In this document: positions 9,820 to 18,077 of the stretch, one piece after another
Numbering within the stretch: the first letter of the stretch is position 1
Layout: each line of letters starts with the position of its first letter
Assembly (NCBI RefSeq): GCF_003987215.1
Contig: NZ_PIPW01000001.1
Location: 744,001-808,000, forward strand
Direction: 5' to 3'
Origin: Pseudidiomarina halophila
GTDB taxonomy: Bacteria > Pseudomonadota > Gammaproteobacteria > Enterobacterales > Alteromonadaceae
DNA length: 64,000 nucleotides
Notes under the pieces: generated by a model
Told to the model about the DNA's origin: nothing
The model's input: only the letters and a program-made list of their open reading frames with translations
Database searches by the model: none
Translations under genes and position numbers: made by a program

Positions 9820-11571
9820 ATGACAACTGAGTACGAAAAGGAACGTCTGGCCCGCTTACGCAAACTGGACTTATTGGATACCTTGCCGAGTGAAAGCTTT
9901 GATCGTATCACTCGCATGGCCAGCCAACTGTTTGAGCTGCCCATTGCTGCAGTTTCACTGACTGATCAGGATCGCCAGTGGTTTAAATCACGTGTTGGCG
10001 TTGAACACTGGGAAATTCCCCGTGAAAAAGCGCCTTGCGGTGAAGTTGCAGACTGCGCTGATGTCGTCATCATCAACGATATGTTGGCCTCGGATCATTA
10101 CAAGGACAGTGTGCTGGCAGAGTCCGGCATTCGTTTCTACGCGGGGGCACCGCTGGTTACCCGTGATGGTTTCTCGCTGGGTGCAATGTGTGTACTAGGC
10201 ACAGAGCCACGCGAAGTTACGGAGCAGGAATTAGCTGCTTTGCAGGATCTTTCAAGTATGGTCATGGCGCAAATCGAATTGCGTCACGCTGTCGGACGGG
10301 TGGACTCAGGTACCGGGCTGCCGAATTACCTGCAATTCGTTGAGGACCTTGAGGATTTGGCACGCGACTACCCGGATAAGGCCTATTTCGCACTCAGTAC
10401 TGAGCTGGTTGATCTTAGTGAAGCCAGCACTTTGCAGCGGGTGATGGGTCCCTCCTACCTTGAAGATCTGTCCATTGCTGGCAGTCAATTAATGCAGGAA
10501 GTGCTCAACGATGAAACCCGTATTTACCATATCGGCCCTGGTCAATTTGCCTATATCGACTCCGGCTCACGCGACGCTGTACTCAAACAGGCGAAAGAGT
10601 TGCAGCAAGCGCTGCTGAGTATTCGTTTGCAAGACACGTCTCCGTTTATGCTGCGTCCGGTGGTTGGAGTTGCCCCGTTTAAACTCGGTGTAAATCCACC
10701 GGGGAACATCTTGCGTATTGCCCACAGTGCTTCTCGCGATGCGCGTAGCAAAGAAGAAGCCGTGGGCTGGTACAACAAAGCATCGGACCAATCCCATCAA
10801 CGGCGGTTTGGTCTTATTGCTCATTTTGCCGAGGCGCTTAAAGCGGATGACCAGTTGTATCTGGTGTACCAGCCCCGACTCGATGCAGTCTCCGGTGAGT
10901 GTGTCGGGGTTGAGGCGTTAATCCGCTGGGACCATAATCAGCTGGGAGCGATTTCACCGGCCGAGTTCGTGCCCTTGGTTGAGAAGACACCTTTGGTCAG
11001 AGAGCTGACTGACTGGGTGCTACGTCAGGCCATCCACCAGGCTGCGCAGTGGCATCGGGAAGGTAAAAAACTGACTGTATCAGTGAATATTGCGGCAGCG
11101 AACCTCGATGAGAAAGGCTTCTGCGATCGGCTGCTGGGCTACCTCGAAAGTGCGAAATTGCCACGTTCTGCTATTGAACTTGAGCTGACCGAGAACAGCC
11201 TGATGAAAAATAGTCGGGCAGCCCGACAGCAACTCGAGTGTCTTGGCGCCAGTGGCATTTCACTGGCGATTGATGACTTTGGTACCGGTTACAGTAGTCT
11301 TGCGTATTTACAAAACATCCCGGCGCAAGTCGTCAAAATTGATCGCTCATTTATTGATGCGCTTGAAGAGGAAGAACGTAACCAGAAGCTGGTTAAATCA
11401 ATGATCTCGATGACCCATGATCTCGGCTACCGGGTTGTCGCAGAAGGCGTTGAGACAGCAGCAGCCTATGAAATGCTGCAGCAGCTGGGTTGTGATGAGG
11501 TCCAAGGTTATTTCTTCGCTAAACCACTGCCGCAGCGGGACTTTCAGCATTGGTTGGACGCGCGTCGCTAG
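9820..11571 (+). CDS. GAF and EAL domain protein (probable cyclic-di-GMP phosphodiesterase)
   Basis: The predicted role is hydrolysis of cyclic di-GMP in the cytoplasm under control of a GAF sensor. An N-terminal GAF domain (about residues 25-155) is followed by a GGDEF-like domain (about 165-320) in which the signature is replaced by GPGQF (239-243), so diguanylate cyclase activity is not expected. The C-terminal EAL domain (about 335-575) keeps the catalytic signature EALIRW (365-370), ELTENS, DDFGTGYSSL, KIDRSF, AEGVET and QGYFFAKPLP, so it should be an active phosphodiesterase. No membrane segments are seen. A strong GAAGGAGAG ribosome site precedes the ATG. It is a single gene converging with the DUF3482 gene. 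The signal sensed is unknown. Confidence 0.93.
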   Translation: MTTEYEKERLARLRKLDLLDTLPSESFDRITRMASQLFELPIAAVSLTDQDRQWFKSRVGVEHWEIPREKAPCGEVADCADVVIINDMLASDHYKDSVLAESGIRFYAGAPLVTRDGFSLGAMCVLGTEPREVTEQELAALQDLSSMVMAQIELRHAVGRVDSGTGLPNYLQFVEDLEDLARDYPDKAYFALSTELVDLSEASTLQRVMGPSYLEDLSIAGSQLMQEVLNDETRIYHIGPGQFAYIDSGSRDAVLKQAKELQQALLSIRLQDTSPFMLRPVVGVAPFKLGVNPPGNILRIAHSASRDARSKEEAVGWYNKASDQSHQRRFGLIAHFAEALKADDQLYLVYQPRLDAVSGECVGVEALIRWDHNQLGAISPAEFVPLVEKTPLVRELTDWVLRQAIHQAAQWHREGKKLTVSVNIAAANLDEKGFCDRLLGYLESAKLPRSAIELELTENSLMKNSRAARQQLECLGASGISLAIDDFGTGYSSLAYLQNIPAQVVKIDRSFIDALEEEERNQKLVKSMISMTHDLGYRVVAEGVETAAAYEMLQQLGCDEVQGYFFAKPLPQRDFQHWLDARR

Positions 11572-11589
11572 TGACGCGCGGTTCAACCA

Positions 11590-12969
11590 TTAACCCTTAG
11601 CTTTATCAGTTACAGTTAACTGATGCAGGTAGCTGGCCAGATCCCGGGTGATCTGGTTTTTGTCCAGACCCGGTTGATCCTGTAGCACCGGGCTCAGAAT
11701 TTCCTCAATCGTACGGAACGCGTCGCGTGACAAGCGGTGCTCTTGCGCTACGGTCACCGCATCGGTGGCGGCATGCCCACGCTGACTAAGTTGCTCGAGT
11801 AAATAAAGCTGACGCCCGGTAATTGTAGCTAAAGTGGCAGCATCCACCCCAAGTTCGCGCTCGCCCTGAATACGTTGTCTGAGTTTTTCGCCAAAATGGC
11901 GCCAACTCTGATACAAACCACCCGCCGCGGCGCCCAGCGCAGCGGCCAAGCCCAGACTCATACCGCCAACCATTAAATCTATTCCAGCGCCTGCTGCCGC
12001 GCCAGCGCCTACACCAAACCCGGTATCTTTGCTCCAGACCTTCAGCGTGTCACTGGCAAACAGATCGTCATGCCATTGACCGGAGCCAATATCAACTAAC
12101 TCAAATACTGCGTCATCAGGTAAAAACGCAAACCGTGCCAGTAGATCCTGTACCGCAGCGTGCTCACGCTGCCGTACCCGTTCCTGCAACGCCAGAATTT
12201 CACGTTTTACAGCGTCTTCTGGCAGCTCTAAGGGCACTTTGTGCCGCATTGCCGCCACGTCTGTCAGTAACTCAGCAATGGCCAGCAACGCTCGTTGCCG
12301 ACGTTCCTCACGTTCACGCTGGCGTTGCTCAATCAGTTGTTGCAATATCTTTTGTGCCGCGGGCAACACCACTGCCAGGCTTTGCAGCAATTGTTTCTCT
12401 CCGCCTTCCGGTGGCGTCACTGTGTCAAAAGCCACCACCACGTGCAGATTTAGTTTGGTTAAGGCAGCCTGCCAGTCCGCCTGACGATTATTCTGCGCCG
12501 CAGTAAAGTTCAGTACCGGCAACAGCGGCTTGCCACAGCGGGCCAGTACGTGTAACTCATCCTGATACTTCGGTAACACCGGGTCGCGGCAATCGATGAC
12601 GTAAAAAGCGGCGTCCGACTGTAACAGTTGCCGTAATACTTTGGCCTCTTGCGCATACAGCGTCTCGGCCTGTGGGCTTTCCAGCAAGCGCCGGATCTGC
12701 GCCGGACCATCGTGGCGAAACTGGTCACCGTAGGTTTCAATTTCTGCATACAAATCCGAGCCTGACTCCAGTCCCGGTGTGTCAAAGAAACTCATAACCT
12801 GAGTTGAACCCAGCCATACCCCCTGCTCCAGCACACTGCGGGTGGTACTGGGACGTTGATCGACTTCGCCGAATTCACGGCTTTGCAATAAAGTCCGTAG
12901 CAATGAAGTTTTGCCGGCGTTGGTGTGGCCTACCACGGCAATATCTAAAATGGCGTCAGAGCGTGACAT
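11590..12969 (-). CDS. GTPase with C-terminal DUF3482
   Basis: This is a TRAFAC-type small GTPase domain fused to a DUF3482 region; the cellular role is unknown. The G1 loop GHTNAGKT is at residues 14-21 and a G3-like DTPGLESG follows; a glycine/alanine-rich segment near residues 320-355 could insert in or cross a membrane. I choose the ATG giving MSRSDAILD because GGAG lies 7 nt upstream; an ATG at 12981 has no ribosome site. The start overlaps the end of the upstream DUF2868 gene by 14 nt, so the two are translationally coupled. This GTPase/membrane-protein pairing recurs in proteobacteria, suggesting that they act together. Confidence 0.88.
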   Translation of the reverse strand: MSRSDAILDIAVVGHTNAGKTSLLRTLLQSREFGEVDQRPSTTRSVLEQGVWLGSTQVMSFFDTPGLESGSDLYAEIETYGDQFRHDGPAQIRRLLESPQAETLYAQEAKVLRQLLQSDAAFYVIDCRDPVLPKYQDELHVLARCGKPLLPVLNFTAAQNNRQADWQAALTKLNLHVVVAFDTVTPPEGGEKQLLQSLAVVLPAAQKILQQLIEQRQREREERRQRALLAIAELLTDVAAMRHKVPLELPEDAVKREILALQERVRQREHAAVQDLLARFAFLPDDAVFELVDIGSGQWHDDLFASDTLKVWSKDTGFGVGAGAAAGAGIDLMVGGMSLGLAAALGAAAGGLYQSWRHFGEKLRQRIQGERELGVDAATLATITGRQLYLLEQLSQRGHAATDAVTVAQEHRLSRDAFRTIEEILSPVLQDQPGLDKNQITRDLASYLHQLTVTDKAKG

Positions 12970-14278
12970 AGGGCACTCCATGTTGGTTCAACAAGCGTTG
13001 CCACTGGGTCAGATAGGTGTCACCTTCAAGGGCGATAAGCTGTACTGACAGCTGCATGGTAAAAGGTGCAATTTGCGCCAGGAAACGCAGACTGCTGCGA
13101 TCCGGGGTTAAATTTGCGGCAATCCGAAGTTCAACCTGACGTCGTGCTTGCTTGGCTAACGCCGCCAGAAAAGCCTTTTTCTGTGCATGGCTGTCAAGCA
13201 CACCAAAGTAATGATCCGGTGGTTGCTCAAGCCAGCGCGCGTTGGCCTCGTAATCAAGACTGGCGCTAATGCGTCCTTCACCGGTATCAGCGTAATTCAT
13301 CACGACCGTCTCATGGGTGGTGCCCTGATCCGCGTCGACGACCTGTGGCCGATGGTTCTGCTTATGTATCGCCTGTAACACCGCGATATGCCCTGAGGCA
13401 GCGCAATCTAAATGCATGCGTTGCAACCTTAACTGATACCAAATCAGACTTGCCAGCACTAACAGCGCACGCGGCACTACCGCATAAATCAGCACACAGG
13501 CCGCCAGCCAGCGGCCGGCTAAATTGGCAAAATTGCCAGCGGAGTCGCTTTCGCCCGGCATCGGCACGGTTATGCCCAGTATTAAGTCAGGAAGAAAATT
13601 TAAGCTTTGGGCAATGGCTGCCAATTGGGGTTGTTGCAGAATGGTAGTGGCCCAATGGAACTGGTAGTCATTGAAACTCAGATAAAGTAATAAGGTCAGC
13701 CAACTGCTCAAACTTATCAGCAGCCAGAATCCATGGGAAGCGATCGCCATCAGTGGTGCTAACAACCGCTGTTGCTGCACATGCTGCAACCAGGCCTGGC
13801 CCAGTTGCTGGCGTTCACCAGGGGAACCATGGCTCGCCCCGGCCTTACCATTCAGCCACTGCATAACATGTAAGCCAATGGCAGTAATACCGTGAGGTTC
13901 GTTCGCGCGTAATGTGACCAGCAGCCAAAGCAACAACATGGCCAGATTAGGCAACAACAACAGCACCAGGGCAAACAATAAGGAGAGCGGTTGCGGTTGT
14001 GCCAGCACAGTTTGCGACGCAACAATGCCAAGCACCACTGCGATGAATGCAGCGATAACTGTTAACAGCCTGCGGCTGCGCTGCCACGCGGCCAGTTGTG
14101 AGGAGACCCCGCGACGTTCAGCGATCTTAACAGCGCGGGTCAGCAGCTGTTGCTGGTCGTTTTGATCGGATTCAAGCTCGCCCACATCAAACGCCTGCAA
14201 CTGCCTGGGCAAGTCGTCCTGATCATGCATACGTTGGTATTCAGCCAACCAAAATTGTTCAAATCGCGAAAAAACCAA
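12956..14278 (-). CDS. DUF2868 membrane protein
   Basis: This is an integral membrane protein of unknown function, paired with the DUF3482 GTPase. Hydrophobic stretches near residues 72-95, 98-120, 185-205 and 265-285 are likely membrane helices; the C-terminal third (about 300-440) is soluble and contains a VVDADQGTTHETVVMNY segment. The apparent start is a TTG at 14278 with GGAAGGA five nt upstream. The next in-frame ATG, at 14230, has no obvious ribosome site and would remove 16 residues. A candidate promoter lies 33 nt upstream. Family assignment rests on the operon partner, size and topology. Confidence 0.82.
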   Translation of the reverse strand: MVFSRFEQFWLAEYQRMHDQDDLPRQLQAFDVGELESDQNDQQQLLTRAVKIAERRGVSSQLAAWQRSRRLLTVIAAFIAVVLGIVASQTVLAQPQPLSLLFALVLLLLPNLAMLLLWLLVTLRANEPHGITAIGLHVMQWLNGKAGASHGSPGERQQLGQAWLQHVQQQRLLAPLMAIASHGFWLLISLSSWLTLLLYLSFNDYQFHWATTILQQPQLAAIAQSLNFLPDLILGITVPMPGESDSAGNFANLAGRWLAACVLIYAVVPRALLVLASLIWYQLRLQRMHLDCAASGHIAVLQAIHKQNHRPQVVDADQGTTHETVVMNYADTGEGRISASLDYEANARWLEQPPDHYFGVLDSHAQKKAFLAALAKQARRQVELRIAANLTPDRSSLRFLAQIAPFTMQLSVQLIALEGDTYLTQWQRLLNQHGVPYVTL

Positions 14279-14311
14279 GGAGGTCCTTCCCTGTGCAATG
14301 GCGGAAGGTTT

Positions 14312-14340
14312 AAGATACTGGAGCGAACAAATCAGGTAAA
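14312..14340 (-). promoter_or_regulatory. candidate sigma-70 promoter for the DUF2868/DUF3482 operon
   Basis: On the minus strand TTTACC (14335-14340) and TATCTT (14312-14317) are spaced by 17 nt, each matching four of six consensus bases. The -10 ends 33 nt upstream of the TTG start. Confidence 0.33.
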
Positions 14341-14357
14341 GGGGCTTTTACGCTCTG

Positions 14358-14594
14358 TTACAATCGCGTACGTGCCTGACAGCTCGCTGTCTGTAGTTGC
14401 GGGTCGACGGCAACATAGTGGCCGTGAGGACATTCCAACTTAAGCTGGGTGGGATCTTTTTCCGTTGCTTTGCGTTTTAATTCACCTGCAACCTGGCCTA
14501 AATCCACATCGGGCATCAAGTGCGCACCGAACCCACCATAGAAGTATTGGTAAAATGCCGCCGCAAAAATTGCTAATATCAATAACTTGCGCAT
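14358..14594 (-). CDS. small exported or membrane-anchored protein
   Basis: I do not recognise this 78-residue protein. It starts with a short positively charged stretch and a hydrophobic helix (about residues 4-18), compatible with a signal anchor or signal peptide, followed by a soluble tail with two cysteines (LECPHGH and ASCQAR) that could form a disulfide in the periplasm. Coding is supported by an AAGAAG purine stretch just before the ATG, a GGAG further upstream, and the lack of a competing frame. It sits alone on the minus strand between YbjQ and DUF2868. No function can be assigned. Confidence 0.62.
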   Translation of the reverse strand: MRKLLILAIFAAAFYQYFYGGFGAHLMPDVDLGQVAGELKRKATEKDPTQLKLECPHGHYVAVDPQLQTASCQARTRL

Positions 14595-14712
14595 TTTCTT
14601 CTTAACTCCACTAAAAACAACGGGGATACCGGGTTATTGTACCTCCCGTTACTTTAATAGCAGTGAATAAAAAAAATACAAATTTATCCGTAAATTTTAA
14701 GTAAAGCCTGGC

Positions 14713-15078
14713 TTATAAGCTACTTTGCTCGCCGGGTTTCGAGGCACTGGAATCATCAGTAAGTTTTACCGCTGTTCCATAAACCAGCAACTCTGCAGCA
14801 CCTTGCGCCAGTAAAGAAGTGGTAAACCTGCTGCTGACAATGGCGTCAGCGCCCAGCGCACGAGCTTCGTCGACCATTCGATCGAGCGCTTGCTCACGGC
14901 TTTCTGCCATGAGCTTGGTGTAATCATTAATCTCGCCACCAACAATATTACGAAACGCCGCAAGTATATCGCGACCAATGTGCCGGGCTCGAATGGTATT
15001 ACCACGCACAATACCGCAGGTTTCGGTGATGATTTTGCCTGGAACGGTTTCCGTCGTCACAATAAGAATCGATTTCAT
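14713..15078 (-). CDS. YbjQ family protein (UPF0145, DUF74)
   Basis: YbjQ proteins form small pentameric assemblies of unknown function. The 121-residue protein shows the family features: an N-terminal ILIVTTETVPGK, the central TCGIVRGNTIRARHIGRDI, and the ARALGADAIVSSRF segment. It is the third gene of a sigma factor/anti-sigma/YbjQ operon, with its ATG overlapping the anti-sigma stop by 4 nt (ATGA), so it is translationally coupled to it. The polar C-terminal tail (about 108-121) is probably disordered. Linkage to a sigma factor hints at an envelope or stress role, but that is inference only. Confidence 0.9.
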   Translation of the reverse strand: MKSILIVTTETVPGKIITETCGIVRGNTIRARHIGRDILAAFRNIVGGEINDYTKLMAESREQALDRMVDEARALGADAIVSSRFTTSLLAQGAAELLVYGTAVKLTDDSSASKPGEQSSL

Positions 15079-15515
15079 AACTGTACCTTTTTATATTTGT
15101 CATTCTTCGCGATTACGTAGCGTTGCCGGGCGACATAAGCAAATAATACCAATAACCCGACGCTGGTGCTCACGATCGCAAGTTTCACCCAAAGCGGCAA
15201 GGTTTCATCAAGCATAAACTGATAAATCGCGTAAGCAATCAGCGGCAACACACCGGCTGCCAGCAATGCCCAGCCGAATAAAGGCCAGAATCGCGCGCCA
15301 CTGGTCACTTCCCTGGATTGTAACGGGTGACTGATGGCACGACCTTTTTGCAGCTCAATTTGCACCGCCGCCAGTTCGTCAAAGATTTGGCGACACCTGT
15401 CACAGTGGTTTAAATGCTGTTGCAGATGCTGTTGCTGCTGCTGGGTTAGTTCACCGTCCAGTGCGCCGCTAATCAATGGTTCAAACACTGCACATGAATT
15501 GTCATTGGTGATCAT
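15075..15515 (-). CDS. zinc-finger anti-sigma factor, membrane-anchored
   Basis: This is the predicted anti-sigma factor for the adjacent ECF sigma factor. The N-terminal cytoplasmic domain has the ZAS-type H-x3-C-x2-C motif (HLNHCDRC, near residue 35) and a preceding glutamine-rich helix. Two hydrophobic helices follow (about residues 72-97 and 104-125), anchoring it in the inner membrane, with a short basic tail. Its start overlaps the sigma gene by 14 nt and its stop overlaps the YbjQ gene by 4 nt. There is no large periplasmic sensor domain, so if it senses a signal it must do so through the membrane part or the zinc site. Confidence 0.88.
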   Translation of the reverse strand: MITNDNSCAVFEPLISGALDGELTQQQQQHLQQHLNHCDRCRQIFDELAAVQIELQKGRAISHPLQSREVTSGARFWPLFGWALLAAGVLPLIAYAIYQFMLDETLPLWVKLAIVSTSVGLLVLFAYVARQRYVIAKNDKYKKVQL

Positions 15516-16089
15516 TTAAATTCTCCCCACTACGCTTGTTAAATTCATCACGTAACGCCAGGCGGGCCTTATGCAAACGCGACATAACAGTGCCCTCAGG
15601 GATGCCCACAATTAACGCAATATCCTTATAGCTGCAGTCGTTTAATTCGCGTAATACGATTAAATCGCGAAGCTCAAACGGCAATGCTGCCAGCGCCTGA
15701 TAAACACATCGGGTAGTTGCCGTGCCTGGTGCTTGCAAATGCTCTTCCGGCAACGTCAGTGCAGCTAACGGCGTGTCGTCGGTAAACTTCTGCTGTTGCC
15801 TTAACTGATCGATACACTTGTTCCGCACTACCTGAAAAAACCAGGCTTTCGTTTTGTCCGGCGCCGGAAAGTTGGCAGTGGTTAACGCAATTTCGAGTGC
15901 GTCCTGAACAACATCAGCAGCATTCTGCGGGCAGCGTAACAGCTGCTCGCCAAGTACCCGAGCGCCCGCGGTATGCGGCGCAACGCGCCGTAAACGGGTG
16001 GCCCTTTGTTGCGCTTTTTTCTTTGACACTAGCTCCGCCATGATCCCTACCTGATTACGTGTTCCTTTATTAAGACGAAGCAAGGCCAT
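15502..16089 (-). CDS. ECF-type RNA polymerase sigma factor
   Basis: This is an extracytoplasmic-function sigma factor directing RNA polymerase to an unknown regulon. Region 2 is recognisable from AADVVQDALEIAL to AWFFQVVRNKCIDQL (about residues 55-95), and region 4 from LPFELRDLIVLREL to EGTVMSRLHKARLALR (about 135-180). The stretch before region 2 is shorter and more basic than usual. The ATG at 16089 has GAGA eight nt upstream; an ATG at 16041 (MAELVSKKK) with AGGTAGGG upstream is an alternative. The anti-sigma factor overlaps its end. The operon is probably autoregulated, as is common for ECF systems, but no promoter was identified. Confidence 0.88.
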   Translation of the reverse strand: MALLRLNKGTRNQVGIMAELVSKKKAQQRATRLRRVAPHTAGARVLGEQLLRCPQNAADVVQDALEIALTTANFPAPDKTKAWFFQVVRNKCIDQLRQQQKFTDDTPLAALTLPEEHLQAPGTATTRCVYQALAALPFELRDLIVLRELNDCSYKDIALIVGIPEGTVMSRLHKARLALRDEFNKRSGENLNDHQ

Positions 16090-16119
16090 AATTTATTCTC
16101 AGTTTTTCGCATTAGTTTT

Positions 16120-17946
16120 TTACTCAGCGATAAAACCACCCGACTGCCGCGCCCAGAGACTTGCATACAAACCATCATGTGCCAGCAGCTCGGCATGGGT
16201 ACCCTGTTCAACAATTCGTCCTTCGTCCATCACGACCAGGCGATCCATGGCAGCGATGGTGGACAAACGGTGGGCAATGGCAATAACGGTTTTACCTTCC
16301 ATCAGACGGTACAGGTTTTCCTGAATGGCGGCTTCAACTTCTGAATCAAGTGCTGACGTTGCTTCGTCAAGGATCAGGATCGGCGCATCTTTAAGCATCA
16401 CCCGCGCAATCGCGATACGTTGACGTTGCCCGCCGGAGAGTTTTACGCCCCGCTCACCAACATGCGCCTCATAACCCCGGCGACCGGCGGCATCCTCAAG
16501 ATCGGCAATAAAGGTCGTTGCCTCCGCACGCCCTGCCGCTTGTTCTATCATGTCCTGATCCGCATCAGGTCGGCCATACGCAATGTTGCCGCTTACCGAG
16601 CGGTGCAACAAGGAGGTATCCTGGGTAACCATGCCGATTTGCGCGCGCAGACTATCCTGAGTGACTTTGGCTATGTCCTGGCCGTCGATAGCAATACTGC
16701 CTGAATTAAGCTCATAAAACCGCAGCAGCAAGTTGACCAGCGTTGATTTACCGGCTCCGGAGCGGCCCACCAGGCCAATCTTCTCACCGGGTTTAATGTG
16801 CAGGTTAAAATCACGAAGTACCGGTTTATCATCGGAGTAATGAAAATTGACCTGGTCAAACGTCACCTCCCCGTGGGTCACTTTCAAGGGAGCAGCTTGT
16901 TCGTCATCTTTGATCACCTGAGGCACCGATATCGTTTTAATACCATCCTGCACAGTGCCAATATTTTCAAATAACGCCGAAACTTCCCACATGATCCACT
17001 GGCTCATGCCCCACAGCCGCAACACCAGACTCAATGCCACAGCGATGGCACCGACCGTAATGAGCTCATCAACCCACAAGCTTATAGCGAGTGCCGCGAC
17101 ACTGAACAGAAGCAGTGAGTTCAGCACATACAAACAGGTGTACAGTTTGGTGACCAGACGCATTTGCCGGTGTACGGTGCCAAGAAATTCGTTCATGCCT
17201 GCTTTGGCAAAGGCACTCTCCCGCTGTGCATGAGAGAATAACTTTACCGTTTGAATATTGGTGTAACTATCAACGATACGTCCGGTCATGACAGAGCGGG
17301 CATCTGCCTGCGCAGCCGCCACTTTACCGAGCTTGGGCACAAAATAACGCAGCAACACCACATAACAGCCAAGCCAGGCCAGCAGCGGCAACGCCAGACG
17401 CCAGTCTGCGGTGGCAACAATAACCACGGTACCAATGAAGTACACGCTGACGTAATTGAGTACATCAAACAACTTGATAACGCTTTCACGTACCGCCAGT
17501 GCCGTTTGCATCACCTTGGTGGCAATGCGACCGGCAAACTCATCCTGATAGAACACCATGGATTGTTGCAACAGGTAGTTATGCACCAACCAGCGTATCC
17601 GCATGGGGTAATTACCAAGCAGTGACTGGAAGGTAACTAATGAATGCATCACCACTAATGCTGGCAGCAGAATTAACACTACCGCCGCCATGCCAATCAG
17701 GTACCACAACTGATCACCAACAAAGCTCTCGCGCGACTGTTCACTCAGCCAGTCGACAATATTGCCTATAAAGCTGAACAACCAGACCTCGGTGATGGCA
17801 ATTGCCATCATTAACAGACCTGCAATAAAGATATAAAGCCAGGCACCCTGAGTGTAATACCGGCAAAACGCAATCAATCCCTTCGGCGGTTGTTCGTGCG
17901 AGGGAGGCGGGAATGGATTCAAACGGTTTTCAAACCAGCGAAACAT
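16120..17946 (-). CDS. ABC transporter, fused permease and ATP-binding protein
   Basis: This half-transporter exporter of the MsbA/MdlB type probably works as a dimer in the inner membrane. The membrane domain (about residues 30-330) has six hydrophobic segments; the nucleotide-binding domain has Walker A GRSGAGKS (394-401), signature LSGGQRQRIAIARV, Walker B ILILDEATSALD and the H-loop IAHRLST. At 608 residues it is typical for the family. The substrate cannot be told from sequence; related proteins are annotated as multidrug or lipid exporters, and it is probably not MsbA itself, since there is no lpxK next to it. It is divergent from the cstA-like gene. Confidence 0.93.
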   Translation of the reverse strand: MFRWFENRLNPFPPPSHEQPPKGLIAFCRYYTQGAWLYIFIAGLLMMAIAITEVWLFSFIGNIVDWLSEQSRESFVGDQLWYLIGMAAVVLILLPALVVMHSLVTFQSLLGNYPMRIRWLVHNYLLQQSMVFYQDEFAGRIATKVMQTALAVRESVIKLFDVLNYVSVYFIGTVVIVATADWRLALPLLAWLGCYVVLLRYFVPKLGKVAAAQADARSVMTGRIVDSYTNIQTVKLFSHAQRESAFAKAGMNEFLGTVHRQMRLVTKLYTCLYVLNSLLLFSVAALAISLWVDELITVGAIAVALSLVLRLWGMSQWIMWEVSALFENIGTVQDGIKTISVPQVIKDDEQAAPLKVTHGEVTFDQVNFHYSDDKPVLRDFNLHIKPGEKIGLVGRSGAGKSTLVNLLLRFYELNSGSIAIDGQDIAKVTQDSLRAQIGMVTQDTSLLHRSVSGNIAYGRPDADQDMIEQAAGRAEATTFIADLEDAAGRRGYEAHVGERGVKLSGGQRQRIAIARVMLKDAPILILDEATSALDSEVEAAIQENLYRLMEGKTVIAIAHRLSTIAAMDRLVVMDEGRIVEQGTHAELLAHDGLYASLWARQSGGFIAE

Positions 17947-17979
17947 AACTATCCTTTAGCTAAATGATCGAACAGCAAC

Positions 17980-17993
17980 TCGACCTTGGTCGA
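17980..17993. promoter_or_regulatory. inverted repeat in the divergent ABC exporter/cstA promoter region
   Basis: TCGACC (17980-17985) and GGTCGA (17988-17993) form a perfect 6+6 palindrome with a 2-nt centre. It lies about 85 nt before the cstA-like start and 34 nt before the ABC exporter start. It could be an operator, but I do not recognise the regulator. Confidence 0.3.
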
Positions 17994-18077
17994 ATGTCAT
18001 AACCGCGTCTGTCTGCCGTATCATGAAGCAGTTAATTTGTAAGCCTTTGACTTCATAATAAACGAAAAAGGTACCAC

